From Brachypodium distachyon (taxonomy: Eukaryota; Streptophyta; Magnoliopsida; Poales; Poaceae), in contig NC_016134.3 in NCBI RefSeq assembly GCF_000005505.3, forward strand, positions 40,858,150-40,922,149: a DNA stretch of 64,000 bases, written 5' to 3'. How positions within the stretch are numbered: position 1 is the stretch's first letter; the number at the start of each line of letters is the position of its first letter. Under the pieces are notes generated by a model. It did no database searches. It had not been told where the DNA came from and saw only the letters and a list, made by a program, of their open reading frames with translations. The translations under genes and the position numbers were made by a program. Positions 10,520-20,590 of this stretch are shown piece after piece.

Positions 10520-10937
10520 AACCATTGAAGCAAAGGCTATACAGCCATTGAAGCAAACGCGACAAAAAAAATACCTATTCGTTGGGCCTCCATGGGCTAG
10601 CAGCCAGCTAGTGGAGCCCAATCCCCTCTATTCGGCAGAGGAAGCTACCCTTTTTTTCTATTCTCAACGCTGCATCCTCACGCGTCGTTCACTCGTTTGC
10701 TTCCAGCTTTTCCTGGCCAACGGGCACCTGGCAGTCCGGCAACGAGCCACGTGCCTCCTTTTCAGCGCGTCACCGAAAACTATAAAATGAGCTCCCGCAC
10801 ACCAGACTGACTGACCGAACCCCGTCCTCCAGCAGCCCAGCTCAATCCTCTCATCCCACACTTCCGACACACCAGGCTGAGCTACTGATCTAAATCCAGC
10901 ACTAAGCCCCAGCAGCATCAAGCAAGCTAGCGAGCAA
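10520..10937 (+). promoter_or_regulatory. CBF-b promoter
   Basis: Homologous to the CBF-a promoter from 7060. CGCG box ACGCGT at 10680-10685, G-box CACGTG at 10748-10753, TATAAAA at 10781-10787. A short internal repeat (CATTGAAGCAAA) lies at 10523 and 10547. Confidence 0.7.
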
Positions 10938-11714
10938 ATGGACGCGGCCAGCTCCCCTTCCTCGTCGTCCTCGCACGAGCAGCACGGGGCGGCGTGTCCA
11001 CAACCGGCGCCGCCGCGGCCGAAGCGCCCCGCGGGGCGCACCAAGTTCAAGGAGACGCGGCACCCGGTGTACCGCGGCGTGCGTCGCCGGGGCGCTGCCG
11101 GACGCTGGGTCTGCGAGGTCCGCGTGCCGGGGAAGCGCGGCCAGCGGCTCTGGCTCGGGACACACCTCACAGCCGACTCCGCCGCGCGCGCCCACGACGC
11201 GGCCATGCTCGCGCTGCGCGGACCTTGGTGCTCCGCCGCCGCGTGCCTTCTCAATTTCACAGACTCCGCTTGGCTGCTCGCCGTGCCCCACGTGCTCCCC
11301 AACGATTTTTCCGCCGTCAGGCGCGCCGCCCTCGCGGCCCTCGCGGACTTCCAGCGCCGGGATCAGGTCGCCCGCGGCGACGCCACCGTCCCCGTCGTCG
11401 ACGAGGTCGCCTCCAGCGCGTCTGCGCTGCCCTCATACATGGACGAGGCCAGCTCGTGGGCGTCGTCGTTCCAACCTTCTGAAATTGGGGATTTTGACGT
11501 TCCGGTTGTTGTGGGTAGCGGCATGTTCGAGCTCGACATGTCCGGCGAAATGGACTTGGGCGCGTGCTACGCGGACCTTGCGGAGGGGCTGCTCATGGAG
11601 CCGCCGCAGACGACGCCAGATACCGAGGCGTGCTGGGGAAGCGGATACTACTACGATGGAGGAGCTGACGCCGCGCTCTGGCACTACGGAACGAAACACT
11701 CTATCCTGCTTTGA
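10938..11714 (+). CDS. CBF: CBF-b, CBF/DREB1 AP2 transcription factor
   Basis: Single-exon 258-aa protein, very similar to CBF-a (same MDAA start, [16 protein letters not shown] at 28-43, AP2 from 44, [23 protein letters not shown]). It is longer for two reasons: small insertions, including VVVGS before MFELDM, and loss of the ancestral stop. Where CBF-a has TAC TGA after LWN, this gene has TAC GGA, adding GTKHSILL before a new TGA. The nuclear CRT/DRE activator role follows from the family. Its entire region from codon 5 to 1.5 kb past the stop exists again, almost unchanged, at 36332-38654. Whether the longer C-terminus affects activation is unknown. Confidence 0.95.
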   Translation: MDAASSPSSSSSHEQHGAACPQPAPPRPKRPAGRTKFKETRHPVYRGVRRRGAAGRWVCEVRVPGKRGQRLWLGTHLTADSAARAHDAAMLALRGPWCSAAACLLNFTDSAWLLAVPHVLPNDFSAVRRAALAALADFQRRDQVARGDATVPVVDEVASSASALPSYMDEASSWASSFQPSEIGDFDVPVVVGSGMFELDMSGEMDLGACYADLAEGLLMEPPQTTPDTEACWGSGYYYDGGADAALWHYGTKHSILL

Positions 11715-12382
11715 CTCCACGGAACAAACTGAAGCTGCTTGCAGCGTAATACAATTGTTGAACCTTAAATTAATCTACTACTCTAATCACAGTCCTGAAC
11801 TATGCAAAAAGGAATAAACTCACGTCGTGTGTGGTAGCAATAAACAACAGACAAAAAGAACGAGAAAGATCAACGCTCGCCTCTCCATAATCAGATAGAG
11901 GTGGCCACTCCAAACAAAAGATGTGGACGAGACACATCCAGCTCAGCCGGTTAAAGTGATCACACATGGACACTGGATGTTTTCCTGAAATCCTCGTAGC
12001 CACTCGGGCTGACGCGGCGATGCGGTCTCGGTACTGCCTCCTTCCTATAGATTGTATGGTCAGGAGGGCGAGTAGCCGAGATGATGCGGTCTCGCACTGT
12101 ACTGCATCCTTCCTGTAGACCCCACTGTACTGTGTCCTTTTTTCCTTTTTGGAAAACGATGCCTCCCTTTAGATATTCGATATTTAGATATTTAGATTTA
12201 GTATTGTTGCATTCCATTTTTTTTTCATGAAGACGATGTTTCAGTGAGTATGTATTTGTTTGGAAGCCGGCTCTCTTCCCCTAGAAAACCCATATAGGTT
12301 TCACTTCCGCCATCACCACCCCTCCAATGGTAGATCGTCGACCTTCTATTTGTCCACCGCCTCCGCAGATGGTGACGTCTAA
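11715..12382 (+). repeat. CBF 3' tail module, copy of CBF-b
   Basis: Matches the CBF-a tail (GAACAAACTGAAGCTGCTTG, AAGATGTGGACGAGACACAT, TTGTTGCATTCCATTTTT). It is also part of the segment copied to 37097-37764. Confidence 0.75.
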
Positions 12383-12539
12383 GGCTTAGTTTGGCATTGC
12401 TGAATTGTGCCGCGTTGAACTTATTTTATAATGTGCTGTGGACAAATACAGACGAAAATAGGTTAGCCAAACACGAAAATAACGAAAAGCGGGTGAAAAA
12501 AAGGGATTATGATAATCCACTGCAATGCCAAACGGAGCC
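12383..12539. mobile_element. Tourist-like (PIF/Harbinger) MITE
   Basis: Starts GGCTTAGTTTGGCATTGC and ends GCAATGCCAAACGGAGCC, an inverted repeat, with TAA at both edges (12380-12382, 12540-12542), the 3-bp target duplication of PIF/Harbinger elements. The same element lies at 37765-37921 inside the copied segment. Confidence 0.8.
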
Positions 12540-13158
12540 TAAGAAGACCCCCAATCTACTAGAGAGAGCCGTAATTTTTCTCGCCTGGATGCTTGGAATT
12601 TTTTTCGTCTGTATGCTTTGATAGGTGTCCCCTCGGGACGGTGAGGTTAGGTTTTCTTGTCGTGCGTGCGTGACGACAATATATGTCAAATTCTGCAGAT
12701 CGATTCAAGGGTACGGTGGCGGTGACAGTGGCTCCAAGGTTCTCAAGGGCACATGCATGAGAACTTCCCGCTTGCCTTCAACAAAGTCAGGCAGACTCCA
12801 TATGAGAGCGCCGACAACGGCAAGTCATTGGCTCGTTCTGGCAGCAGCAGTGGTCGTCTGGTGGCTTAGGGATCTCAATTAATCTATATTTTTGTTTTCG
12901 TTGCTTTGTCGAACCTTTAGTATCGATTTGTGTCATTCTCGCAAAAAATATATGTATATGTCTGGGTCAAGGAGGCAAACTCCTCCGTCGAATTCTTTAG
13001 CTTCTCACCTGGAGCTGGGGTGGCACGGTGGTTCTTCGAGCCCGCCGACGAGCTCTTGTGTGGTGCATCCAAGGGCTGCTCCTACGCGTCTCCTGGATCC
13101 ACCGTCCACCAGAGGGCAACGTGGTGGGAGGCTTGCGTTCTTCTCGGTGTGTTCACTA

Positions 13159-13266
13159 CTTTCTCCGATTCATATTAATTGTTTCAAATTTGTTCAAATA
13201 TTGATGTATATATACCTAAAAAATGTCTAGATACATAAAATATTTCGACAACTAATACGGAGGGAG
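13159..13266. mobile_element. Stowaway MITE at the edge of the copied segment
   Basis: Begins CTTTCTCCGATTCATATTAA, ends AATACGGAGGGAG, TA at each side. The near-identical copy at 38541-38648 differs at only two bases here, and the copied segment stops 6 bp beyond its end. Confidence 0.8.
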
Positions 13267-13272
13267 TAGTAC

Positions 13273-13840
13273 GTCGAGAAACCTTAATGTTTCTACTCTC
13301 GGAGGCACTTTTTCAGGCAGCGAAGAAGGGCGTTTTAAGCTACAAGAAAGGGAAAGATGAAGAAAGCGACGCATCAACGGCTGCTTTCAGAAATGATGGT
13401 TGCCCACCATCCAGGCATCCACTCGCAGGATGGCTCCAAAAGAAAGATGCTATTGGTTCCTGCATGCCTCCTTGGCTCCTTACCACAAATAGCAGGGACA
13501 ACCTAGTTGGGGTACGTCTAGATGGAGGTGGTCCATGTATATACGAGTACGCTAATTAGTCCCAAGACATGGGTCGCAGGTGTGAATGCAGGTCAGCCGG
13601 TTAAAGCTACCGGAGACGGAGAGCCCGTGAAACAAATCCCTGACGCTAGCTTAGCTTCAGTCGCTGAGTGGGGAGGCCGCCTGGCCGGGTGAGCGACTGT
13701 GATTCTTGCGTGCGAACAGGTGCACGTGAGAGTGCAGCACATCGCTCTCTGGGCTCCTCCTTCCTGCGTGTGAGTGCATCTTATGGCCAACAGGCCTAGA
13801 TGCTCATAATTGATGTATCCCCTTGTTAGATATTCTTTTT
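13273..13840 (+). repeat. Linker module 1 between CBF units
   Basis: First of five related spacers that precede array promoters. Shared text includes TTTCTACTCTCGGAGGCAC, ATGCTATTGGTTCCTGCATG, AATAGCAGGGACAACCTAGT, TGACGCTAGCTTAGC and CTATGGCCAACAGG-like ends. No ORF. Other copies lie at 14890, 17960, 24760 and 31170. Confidence 0.7.
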
Positions 13841-14420
13841 TTGGGCCTCCATGAGCTGGGCGAGTGGAGCCCAATAACCACGCCTGCTCCATGAAGCTGC
13901 CTTTGCTCAACGCTGCAGATCCTCACGCGTCGCTAAAAGAAAAAAATAGGATTCAGTGCCTGGCCTTTGCACCGCCCCCACATCTCTCTTTACCGTGGTA
14001 AGTCGGTGGAAAAATCATGCCACGTTGGTACCAAAACCACACTTTAGATGGGATGACGAGAGACCACTGTTGTCTGGTTTCTAAAGAGAAAAATATATCA
14101 TTTACTACTTTCAATATGTTAAGACATAAAAAATATAATTTTCTCTAAAAAAAATAACAAGACACAGGAAAGGACATCCTCACTGATTCACTGCCGTGTA
14201 ACTACTGACTAGAGTACTCCGTAGTACTAGTAACAAAATGATGTCCCTTCCAAAAAAGGGTCCACTGACTTCACGTGTGATGACCTCAAGTGGCAACAAA
14301 AGGGAGAAAGATAACGCTGGGGGTAATCAGAATGAGTGCGTTAATCGAGAAGATGTGGGCCAGAAGCATCCGGCTCTGCCTAATTTTTTGTTCCGGTTAT
14401 TTCTCGGTCGCGGGATTTTT
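13841..14420 (+). pseudogene. Ghost CBF unit: promoter joined to 3' tail, CDS missing
   Basis: 13841-13986 is a recognisable array promoter (GGGCCTCCATGAGCTGGGCG, CGCG box ACGCGT at 13925-13930, CACCGCCCCCACATCTCTC) that breaks off just before the TATA position. About 155 bp of unrelated AT-rich DNA follows. From 14143 the sequence is a CBF tail (GGAAAGGACATCCTCACTGA, TTCACGTGTGATGACCTC, AAGATGTGGGCCAGAAGCAT) matching those behind CBF-c to CBF-f. TATA box, leader and coding sequence are absent. The simplest reading is deletion of one CBF gene with filler at the join. Confidence 0.7.
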
Positions 14421-14889
14421 AAGATATAAGTCCTAAATTCAGAATCGTTGGACCCAACTCATCGCTCTCTTTTCATTCACTTGCTATCATTGTCCTACGA
14501 TGCGACGATCAAACACGTTGACTAATCTCTATCTAAAAAACATACGACGGCACAATAATAAACCCGATTTAGATTTGGTGTGTTGCATTTCATTTTTGCA
14601 CGACTATAATTGTTTCAATGAGTATGTATTTGCTTGGATCCAATAACAAGCGAGGCAAACTCTTCCGTTGAATTTTTTAGCTTCTCACCCGGAGCTGCCG
14701 CGGCACGGGGCACGGCCGAGCAATTCCAGCGAGTATTGTTGAAAAAAAAATCAGGGAGACTCTCCACTTGCATGGTGTGCCGCCGGAGCAAGGCCTGGAC
14801 GCGCGCGGTGGGTGTGCTCGTCGGCGAGCTCTTTTTGCTGCATGCCAGGGCTGCTCCGGCCTCCTGAATCCGCCAAATTAAGGTTATCA
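14421..14889. other. Distal tail and spacer of the ghost unit
   Basis: 14421-14570 is unassigned. From 14571 it returns to distal tail text (GTTGCATTTCATTTTTGCAC, CTTCTCACCCGGAGCTGCCG, CGGCGAGCTC). Confidence 0.5.
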
Positions 14890-15450
14890 GTGTGGGTTCA
14901 CTAGTTGGTTGGAAACCTTCTGGTTTCTACTCTCGGCAGCACCTTTTCGGGCAGCGATAACGAACGGTTTTAAGCTACAGGAAAAGGAAAGACGAACAAA
15001 ACGACACATCCACACAGCCGCGTTCAAGAATGGTGGTTGCTCCCCATCCACTCGCGGGATGATTCCAAAAAATAGATGCTATTGGTTCCTGCATGTCTCC
15101 CGAGTCCTGACCACATATAGCAGGGAGATATTTGTACGTGTAGATGGAGGTGGTCCATTTACGAGTACGCTAATTAGTCCCAAGACGTGGGTCGAGGCAG
15201 GTGTGCATGCAGGTCAGCCGGTTAAAAATCCCCGATGGTTAGCTTAGCTTCACTCACTGAGTGGAGGTGGTGGTGACTGTGAGTCTGTGACTCTAGTGAG
15301 CTGCTAGTGAGGCAGTGACCAGTGAGGGTATAGGTGCTGAGGTGCCGCACTCTCACGCGCACGGTTGTACGGTATGTCGCTTTCTGGACTCCTCCTATGG
15401 CCAACAGGACAAGATGCCCAATAATTGATGTGTCACCTTGCATGTTAGAT
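14890..15450 (+). repeat. Linker module 2 between CBF units
   Basis: Diverged copy of linker module 1 (TTCTACTCTCGGCAGCACC, GATGCTATTGGTTCCTGCAT, TTTACGAGTACGCTAATTAG, GTCAGCCGGTTAAA). Non-coding. Confidence 0.7.
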
Positions 15451-15479
15451 ACTCGTATTTAGTAGCATCGTAAAAACTT

Positions 15480-15640
15480 TTTTTTTGGGTTCCTCCAGCG
15501 GAGATTTGAGAGAAGATAACACGAAAGAAAAGGCCCTTTTTTGGTCTCCACCACGCCTGATGCTACAGGATCACCTGGAGCTGGGGTGGCACGGTGGTTC
15601 TTCGAAAGAAAAGGCCCTTTTTTGGTCTCCATCCGTACTG
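15480..15640. repeat. Filler with 29-bp direct repeat and templated 35-bp insert
   Basis: A 29-bp sequence (start CGAAAGAAAAGGCCC) occurs at 15522-15550 and 15603-15631. Between the copies, 15571-15605 is an exact 35-bp copy of 13005-13039 in the tail of CBF-b. It sits where other units have the conserved GGCGAGTGGAGCCCAA promoter block, which is missing here. Confidence 0.75.
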
Positions 15641-15923
15641 CCTTTGCTCAACGCCGCTTTACCACACGCGTCGCACTCCCTGGCTGTCCTTTAATTGCCA
15701 CGCGGCTACGGCCACAGGCCCCACCTTTCTCTCTTTACCGCGTTACGCAAAGCTATAAAAGAGCACACTCCACACACCACAGAGTTACTGAACTCTTCAG
15801 CTCAAGCTCAATCTCCATACACTCCGGCCAGCCTCCACGCCACGGCACTCCAGCATACTCCCACTAAGCTAAATCAAACACCGAGCCGCCGCCGGCAGCA
15901 GCTATATATCAACCCAGCAATTG
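15640..15923 (+). promoter_or_regulatory. CBF-c promoter and leader
   Basis: CGCG box ACGCGT at 15666-15671, TATAAAA at 15754-15760, then a leader with AGAGTTACTGAACTC shared with CBF-d to CBF-f. The upstream promoter block has been replaced by filler. Confidence 0.7.
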
Positions 15924-16676
15924 ATGGACATGGACGGCTCCGATCAACAGATCACCTCCCCTTCCTCGTCGTCCTCGCACGACCAGTACGGGGTGGTGTG
16001 GTCGCCGCCACCGCCGAAGCGCCCAGCCGGGCGCACCAAGTTCAAGGAGACGCGCCACCCGGTGTACCGCGGAGTGCGTCACCGGGGCAATGCCGGCCGA
16101 TGGGTGTGCGAGGTGCGCGTGCCCGGCACCAGCGGCAAGCGGCTCTGGCTCGGGACGCACCTCACCGCCGAGTCCGCCGCCCGCGCCCACGACGCGGCCA
16201 TGCTCGCGCTGCACGGCCCCTCCGCCGCCGCCGCCGCACGCCTTCTCAACTTCCCGGACTCCGCGTGGCTCCTCGCCGTGACGCCATCCGCACTCGCCGA
16301 CCACGACGAGATCCAGCGCGTCGCCATTGCCGCCGTCGTCGACTTCCAGCGCCGCGAGGCCGCCACCGTTCAAGTCGTCAATGAGCCGCCCATCAACCCC
16401 GCATTCGCGCCATTGCCGCCTGACAATGCTGTCCCTTGGGCGTCGTCCCAACCTTCTGCCACCACTGGAATGTTTGGAGAGCCGGTTGCAATGGACAGCA
16501 ACATGTTCGAGCTCGACATGACCAGCGAAATGGACGTCGGCAGGTACTACGCGGACCTCGCGGAGGGGCTGCTCATGGAGCCGCCGCAGCCCGCGCCGGA
16601 CACCGGGGCGTGCTGGGAAAGCGGGGACGACGGAGATGACGCCACCCTCTGGAGTTACCGAAACGATTTACCCTGA
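15924..16676 (+). CDS. CBF: CBF-c, CBF/DREB1 AP2 transcription factor
   Basis: Single exon, 250 aa from the ATG of MDMDGSDQQ. The signature [16 protein letters not shown] is at about 31-46, followed by the AP2 domain, with histidine between the two conserved arginines (GVRHRG) where most copies have arginine. FPDSAWLL and the C-terminal MFELDM and [11 protein letters not shown] motifs are present. The ancestral stop after LWSY has changed (TGA to CGA), so the protein continues RNDLP to a TGA at 16674. Its role as a cold-response activator is inferred from the family. The reading frame is intact and its promoter keeps CGCG and TATA boxes, so it is probably expressed. Confidence 0.94.
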   Translation: MDMDGSDQQITSPSSSSSHDQYGVVWSPPPPKRPAGRTKFKETRHPVYRGVRHRGNAGRWVCEVRVPGTSGKRLWLGTHLTAESAARAHDAAMLALHGPSAAAAARLLNFPDSAWLLAVTPSALADHDEIQRVAIAAVVDFQRREAATVQVVNEPPINPAFAPLPPDNAVPWASSQPSATTGMFGEPVAMDSNMFELDMTSEMDVGRYYADLAEGLLMEPPQPAPDTGACWESGDDGDDATLWSYRNDLP

Positions 16677-17660
16677 TTTGGCTGCATGGAACAAACTGCT
16701 TCGGGCATTAATAAAATGAATTGTGGAACCTTAAACGAATCGAATCTTGAAACACACCAGACTCAAGCAAACGCAGTTCTAAGCTACAAAAAAGAAACAA
16801 GAAAAGACGCAGGGAAAGGACATCATCACTGATTGACTGCTGGTTGGCCAGTGGAGTAGTATTAGCAAAATGATCCTTCCTTCCAAAAATGGGTATACTC
16901 ACTTCATGTGTGATGACCTACAAGAGGTAACAAAAGGGAAAATATCAACGCTTGCGCAGTCGTGAACTATACAAAAAAAGGAACAAGAAAAAGGGACCTG
17001 GAAGGACAGCGCCACTGCTAGTGTTGACTAGTACTGTATTACTAGTATCAAAAGCATTGTTCCTTCCGCAGAAGGATACGCTCGCTCCGTGTGTGGTAAC
17101 CACAAGAGGCAACAAAAAAACTACAGTAGAAAGATCAACGCTCGCGGCCATGGTAGTCGACAGACGTGGCCCTAGTACTCTAATCCAAACAAAAGATGTG
17201 GGCGAGACACATCCAGCTCTGCCCGCCTGCAGGTTAAAGTCATCAAATTAAAGATGTAGAGCCACGCGCGCGAGCTGACGCGTCGATGCGCGCAGTCCTG
17301 CACTGTACTGCCTCCTTCCTACTCCAATCAGATATGTTTAGATTGTATGGCCAAGAGGGCGAGATAACGAGATGATGTGTGCGTGTAACCTGTCCTCTCT
17401 TTGGAAGACGACGTACGTCTCGATCACTTCAGAATATAGTTTGATTTTTCTTGACCCAATCAGATATTTAGATTTAGTACTGTTGCATTTCATTTTTACA
17501 CGGCTGTAAGTGTTACAATGTGTATATTTTTAAGGGAAATATATGTTGGCTATCGATATATGTTTGGATCCAATAAAAGTATAAAGCAAGCGAGGTTAAA
17601 TTTGTCTAGCTTCTCACCCGGAGCTGATCAGAGCATGCATGTTCAGGGAGACTCTCCACT
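16677..17660 (+). repeat. Double 3' tail behind CBF-c
   Basis: Two tail modules in a row. The first (16677-16950) is the CBF-c to CBF-f type (GGGAAAGGACATCATCACTG, TCATGTGTGATGACCTAC). The second (about 16955-17660) is the CBF-a/b type, starting near CGTGAACTATACAAAAAAAG and running on with ATTGTTCCTTCCGCAGAAGG, GTGTGTGGTAACCACAAGAG and AACAAAAGATGTGGGCGA. A second tail without a gene suggests an intervening CBF was removed by unequal recombination. Confidence 0.6.
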
Positions 17661-17960
17661 TGCATGGTGTATCGCCGGCGCCGGAGCAAGGCCAGGAGGC
17701 GGTCCAAGCCTCCAATAAAATCTCTGGCTTGGCACTTTCGCCACCGACCAGATGGCGGGGCTCGCAACGCTGCGCCGAGACCGTCGAGGCGTTCCAGCAG
17801 TGCTCGGTCGCTTGCACGGCGGAGACGACGTGGACGCAACGGCACTTTGAGCTCGCCGGCGAGCTCTTGTTCGGTGCATGCAAGGGCGGCCCCTGCCTCC
17901 AGGGATCCACCGCCTGCCGCGCAGGGTATATAACGTGGTGGGAGGCCGGGACTGGGAGCC
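17660..17960. other. Distal tail, GC-rich, related to 13010-13140
   Basis: Contains GAGCTCGCCGGCGAGCTCTTG and GGTGCATGCAAGGGC, related to the CBF-b distal tail. It has open frames on both strands but no conserved protein, and I do not call a gene. Confidence 0.4.
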
Positions 17961-18500
17961 GAGTGCAGCTCGCACTTGGGTTCTCAGCGGGCTCAGTAGT
18001 TCATGGGAAAAGCTTGTGGTTTCTACTCTGGGAAGCACTTTTTTAAGGCATCAAACAACAGTATGGGAAAGGAAAAGATGAAGAAAGCGTTGAAAATGAT
18101 GGCTGTTGACGGTAAACTCGCAGGATGATTGAAAAAAAAGATGCTATTGGTTCCTGCATGCCTCCTGAGTCCTGACCACAAATAGCAGGGACGGGACAAC
18201 CTAGTTCGGGTAGCTAGATGGAGGTGGTGCAAGATGTGGGTCCAGGCACGTGTGGACTAGCTACCGGACATGGACGTACTGGTGGTGAGCCCGTGAAAAA
18301 AAAACCCAGACGCTAGCAGCTTCATTCACTGAGTGGGGGTGGGTACGTGACTGTGACTGAGGGGTATAGTATACTGAGGGGGCAGGTGCTGCACTCTCAC
18401 GCGCACGGTGACAGCACGTCCTTCTCTGGGTTCCTCCTTCGTGCGTGAGAGTGCACCCTATGGCCAACAGGACAAGACACCAATAAAAGTGATGTATATA
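17960..18500 (+). repeat. Linker module 3 between CBF units
   Basis: Copy of the linker (TTCTACTCTGGGAAGCACTT, ATGCTATTGGTTCCTGCATG, AATAGCAGGGACGGGACAAC). It aligns with 24760-25340, the copy behind CBF-d, including the flank up to about 18790, which corresponds to 26560-26690. Confidence 0.7.
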
Positions 18501-18789
18501 TCGCCTTTGTTACATACTACATTTAGTTCCATTATTATGTTGTTCTTCGAAAAGAAATGGATGGTTTTCAATTCCTGATGACCAGAAAAAGAAAGACCTA
18601 CTGCTATGGATCGCCCATGTAAAGCTTCGTTTTGTCGCTTAATGGTGCAACTAACTAAAATAAGTTTTTCAACTACGAGTCTACATGTGTGTCTGTGAAC
18701 GTCTGCATTTGCACTTTCTAAAAAAAAGTTTTTTCCTACTCTTTTTTTTTCAATGACCGTGCACAAATTTATCCCAAAACGAAGGTCTC

Positions 18790-20200
18790 AGATTTGGCCC
18801 AGCTTCCGTGCCGATGCTATTTTGCATTGTTCCCCACCTTGGTGGCACCGTCCCGCACCCCTCTTGTCAATGTGGTCCTAGGGGAAACCCTAAGTCCGGT
18901 CACGGCGACGACGGCGCCAGTTTTGGCGTCGCTTTCCTCCATGGAGGTGTCGCTTTTGGACCTTGTTATTGGTCAGCCATCTCCGTGCTCTTTTCGGAAA
19001 TGTCTATGTTGTTTTTGTGGATCCCCGACGATCTCCTCTTCACACTGTGAGAGCTATTTCCTAGTCTCCCCCGCATCGCAGCTCTACAGCCTTGTTGTCT
19101 CCGTTAGTTGCCGCATGTGCTTTTTCCATTTACACTCTCCTTTGGGCCAAAACCATCCTTCTACTGGAGATGATTTCATTAATAGTACTCTCTCTCTGAT
19201 CATGTCACTTCATCGCTTTTCTCCACGGCCACCACGGGCTATAACCTTCCTTGCTTTGGTGAATTTGCACTTCCATATGTGTGTGATCATTGAGCTTAAT
19301 CTTCTCCCCGGTCCTCCGTTCTCACCACAACCACCGGATTCTCCTTCTGGTTTTGAGGGCTCGACGGCTATAGGGGACGATGATTGTGCGGTTATTTGAT
19401 GGAAATAATTGCAGCCGTGTTGCTTGTTGGTCTCTGGAGTTGCTATGAGCTGATCAAATGTTGTGTCCTGGAGTCATTTCTGTGCTGTCCTAAGGCATTT
19501 GTGCGGCCATCATCAGCACCCTCCTTTGCTCGTTGCCTGATTCGTTTGATAATACCACGACCGGTGCTGCACATTGAGCCTCCTTGCGGCAGCTTAGCCT
19601 ATGTATGCATTGGATTGCTTTCTCGTTGTTGTATAGTAACCATGTACTTAGGTTTTATGTTTTTTCTTGTGTTCTTGCTCCGGCGAGATGTACTTTGAGG
19701 AATATATATTCAGGTGGGGAGACTCCCCGAGACTCCCCCCCCCCCCCACCCCACCTTCCCACCTTCCCAGAGTAGACGAGGGTTTGTGTGTTTGACTCCT
19801 GGAGGCATTTGGAGGGGGGGAAAACATGCCCTCGCTCATTTTATCAACCCACCTCACCTTACCATGCGATGCCTGCATGTCGTGTTTCGTAATCAAGCCG
19901 GGCTCAGACTTCTTGGTATTTGGTTCTGTTAATCAGGATAAGTTGTTAGCGGTCAAAGAAATTTTTTGGATGGTTTCCCAAGCATTAATCGTCTCGCGTC
20001 CTGCACAAGTGTCTGTATATACCGAAGAGGTGTGCCGTCAACCTGAAGAAGCATATTCTGCCCTATACCGAAACACACAAGGAGAACTTTATATTTAATC
20101 TATTTTTATCAGGGAATACAACCATCATCCAATGATTCACTTCAGAGCTTTGGTTGTGTACATTCAACACCTGCATGACGCATATGTTCTTGCTTCTCTA
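18790..20200 (+). mobile_element. Probable insertion of unclassified repeat DNA
   Basis: The sequence leaves its alignment with the CBF-d unit just after CAAAACGAAG and carries about 1.3 kb of GC-mixed DNA with long but unrecognised reading frames (18794-19399, 19384-19698), then a run of C at 19734-19747. The style resembles non-LTR or non-autonomous retroposons of grasses, but I see no reverse transcriptase, LTR or clear target duplication. Confidence 0.35.
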
Positions 20201-20229
20201 TAGTGGAGTTTTCTTTGCCTCCGCCGGAG

Positions 20230-20590
20230 AGGAGAAAGCAAACTCGAAAAAAAGAAAACATCCGTCCCTTACTTCCTTTGGGGGCCCCTCTCCAGTCCAG
20301 GGGCTGGGCGAGTGGAGCCCAAAGGCCACGCCTAGAAGCCGCCTTTGCTCAACGCTGCATTTCCTCACGCGTCGCTTATCACCACCTGTCCTTCCCTGGT
20401 TGGCCCTTACACCGCCCCAACCTCTCTCTCCGCGTTACCCAAAGCTATAAAAGAGCACACTCCACACACCAGAGTTACTGAACTCCTCGGCTCAAACTCA
20501 AATTTCCTCGCAAAGTCGCAATCCGGCCTCCACCGCACTCCAGCTCAAGCTAAACCAAACAAAGCCAGCAGCAACCCCAAATTAAACTTC
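20230..20590 (+). promoter_or_regulatory. CBF-d promoter and leader
   Basis: Conserved block GGCGAGTGGAGCCCAA at about 20306, CGCG box ACGCGT at 20367-20372, TATAAAA at 20446-20452, leader with AGAGTTACTGAACTCC. The start is the ATG at 20591. The upstream open frame from 20345 runs through promoter sequence and is not part of the protein. Confidence 0.7.

Noticed and set aside
20345..20590. Upstream extension of the CBF-d reading frame (82 extra residues)
   Set aside because: This stretch contains the CGCG box, TATA box and leader shared with other array genes; the homologous ATG is at 20591.
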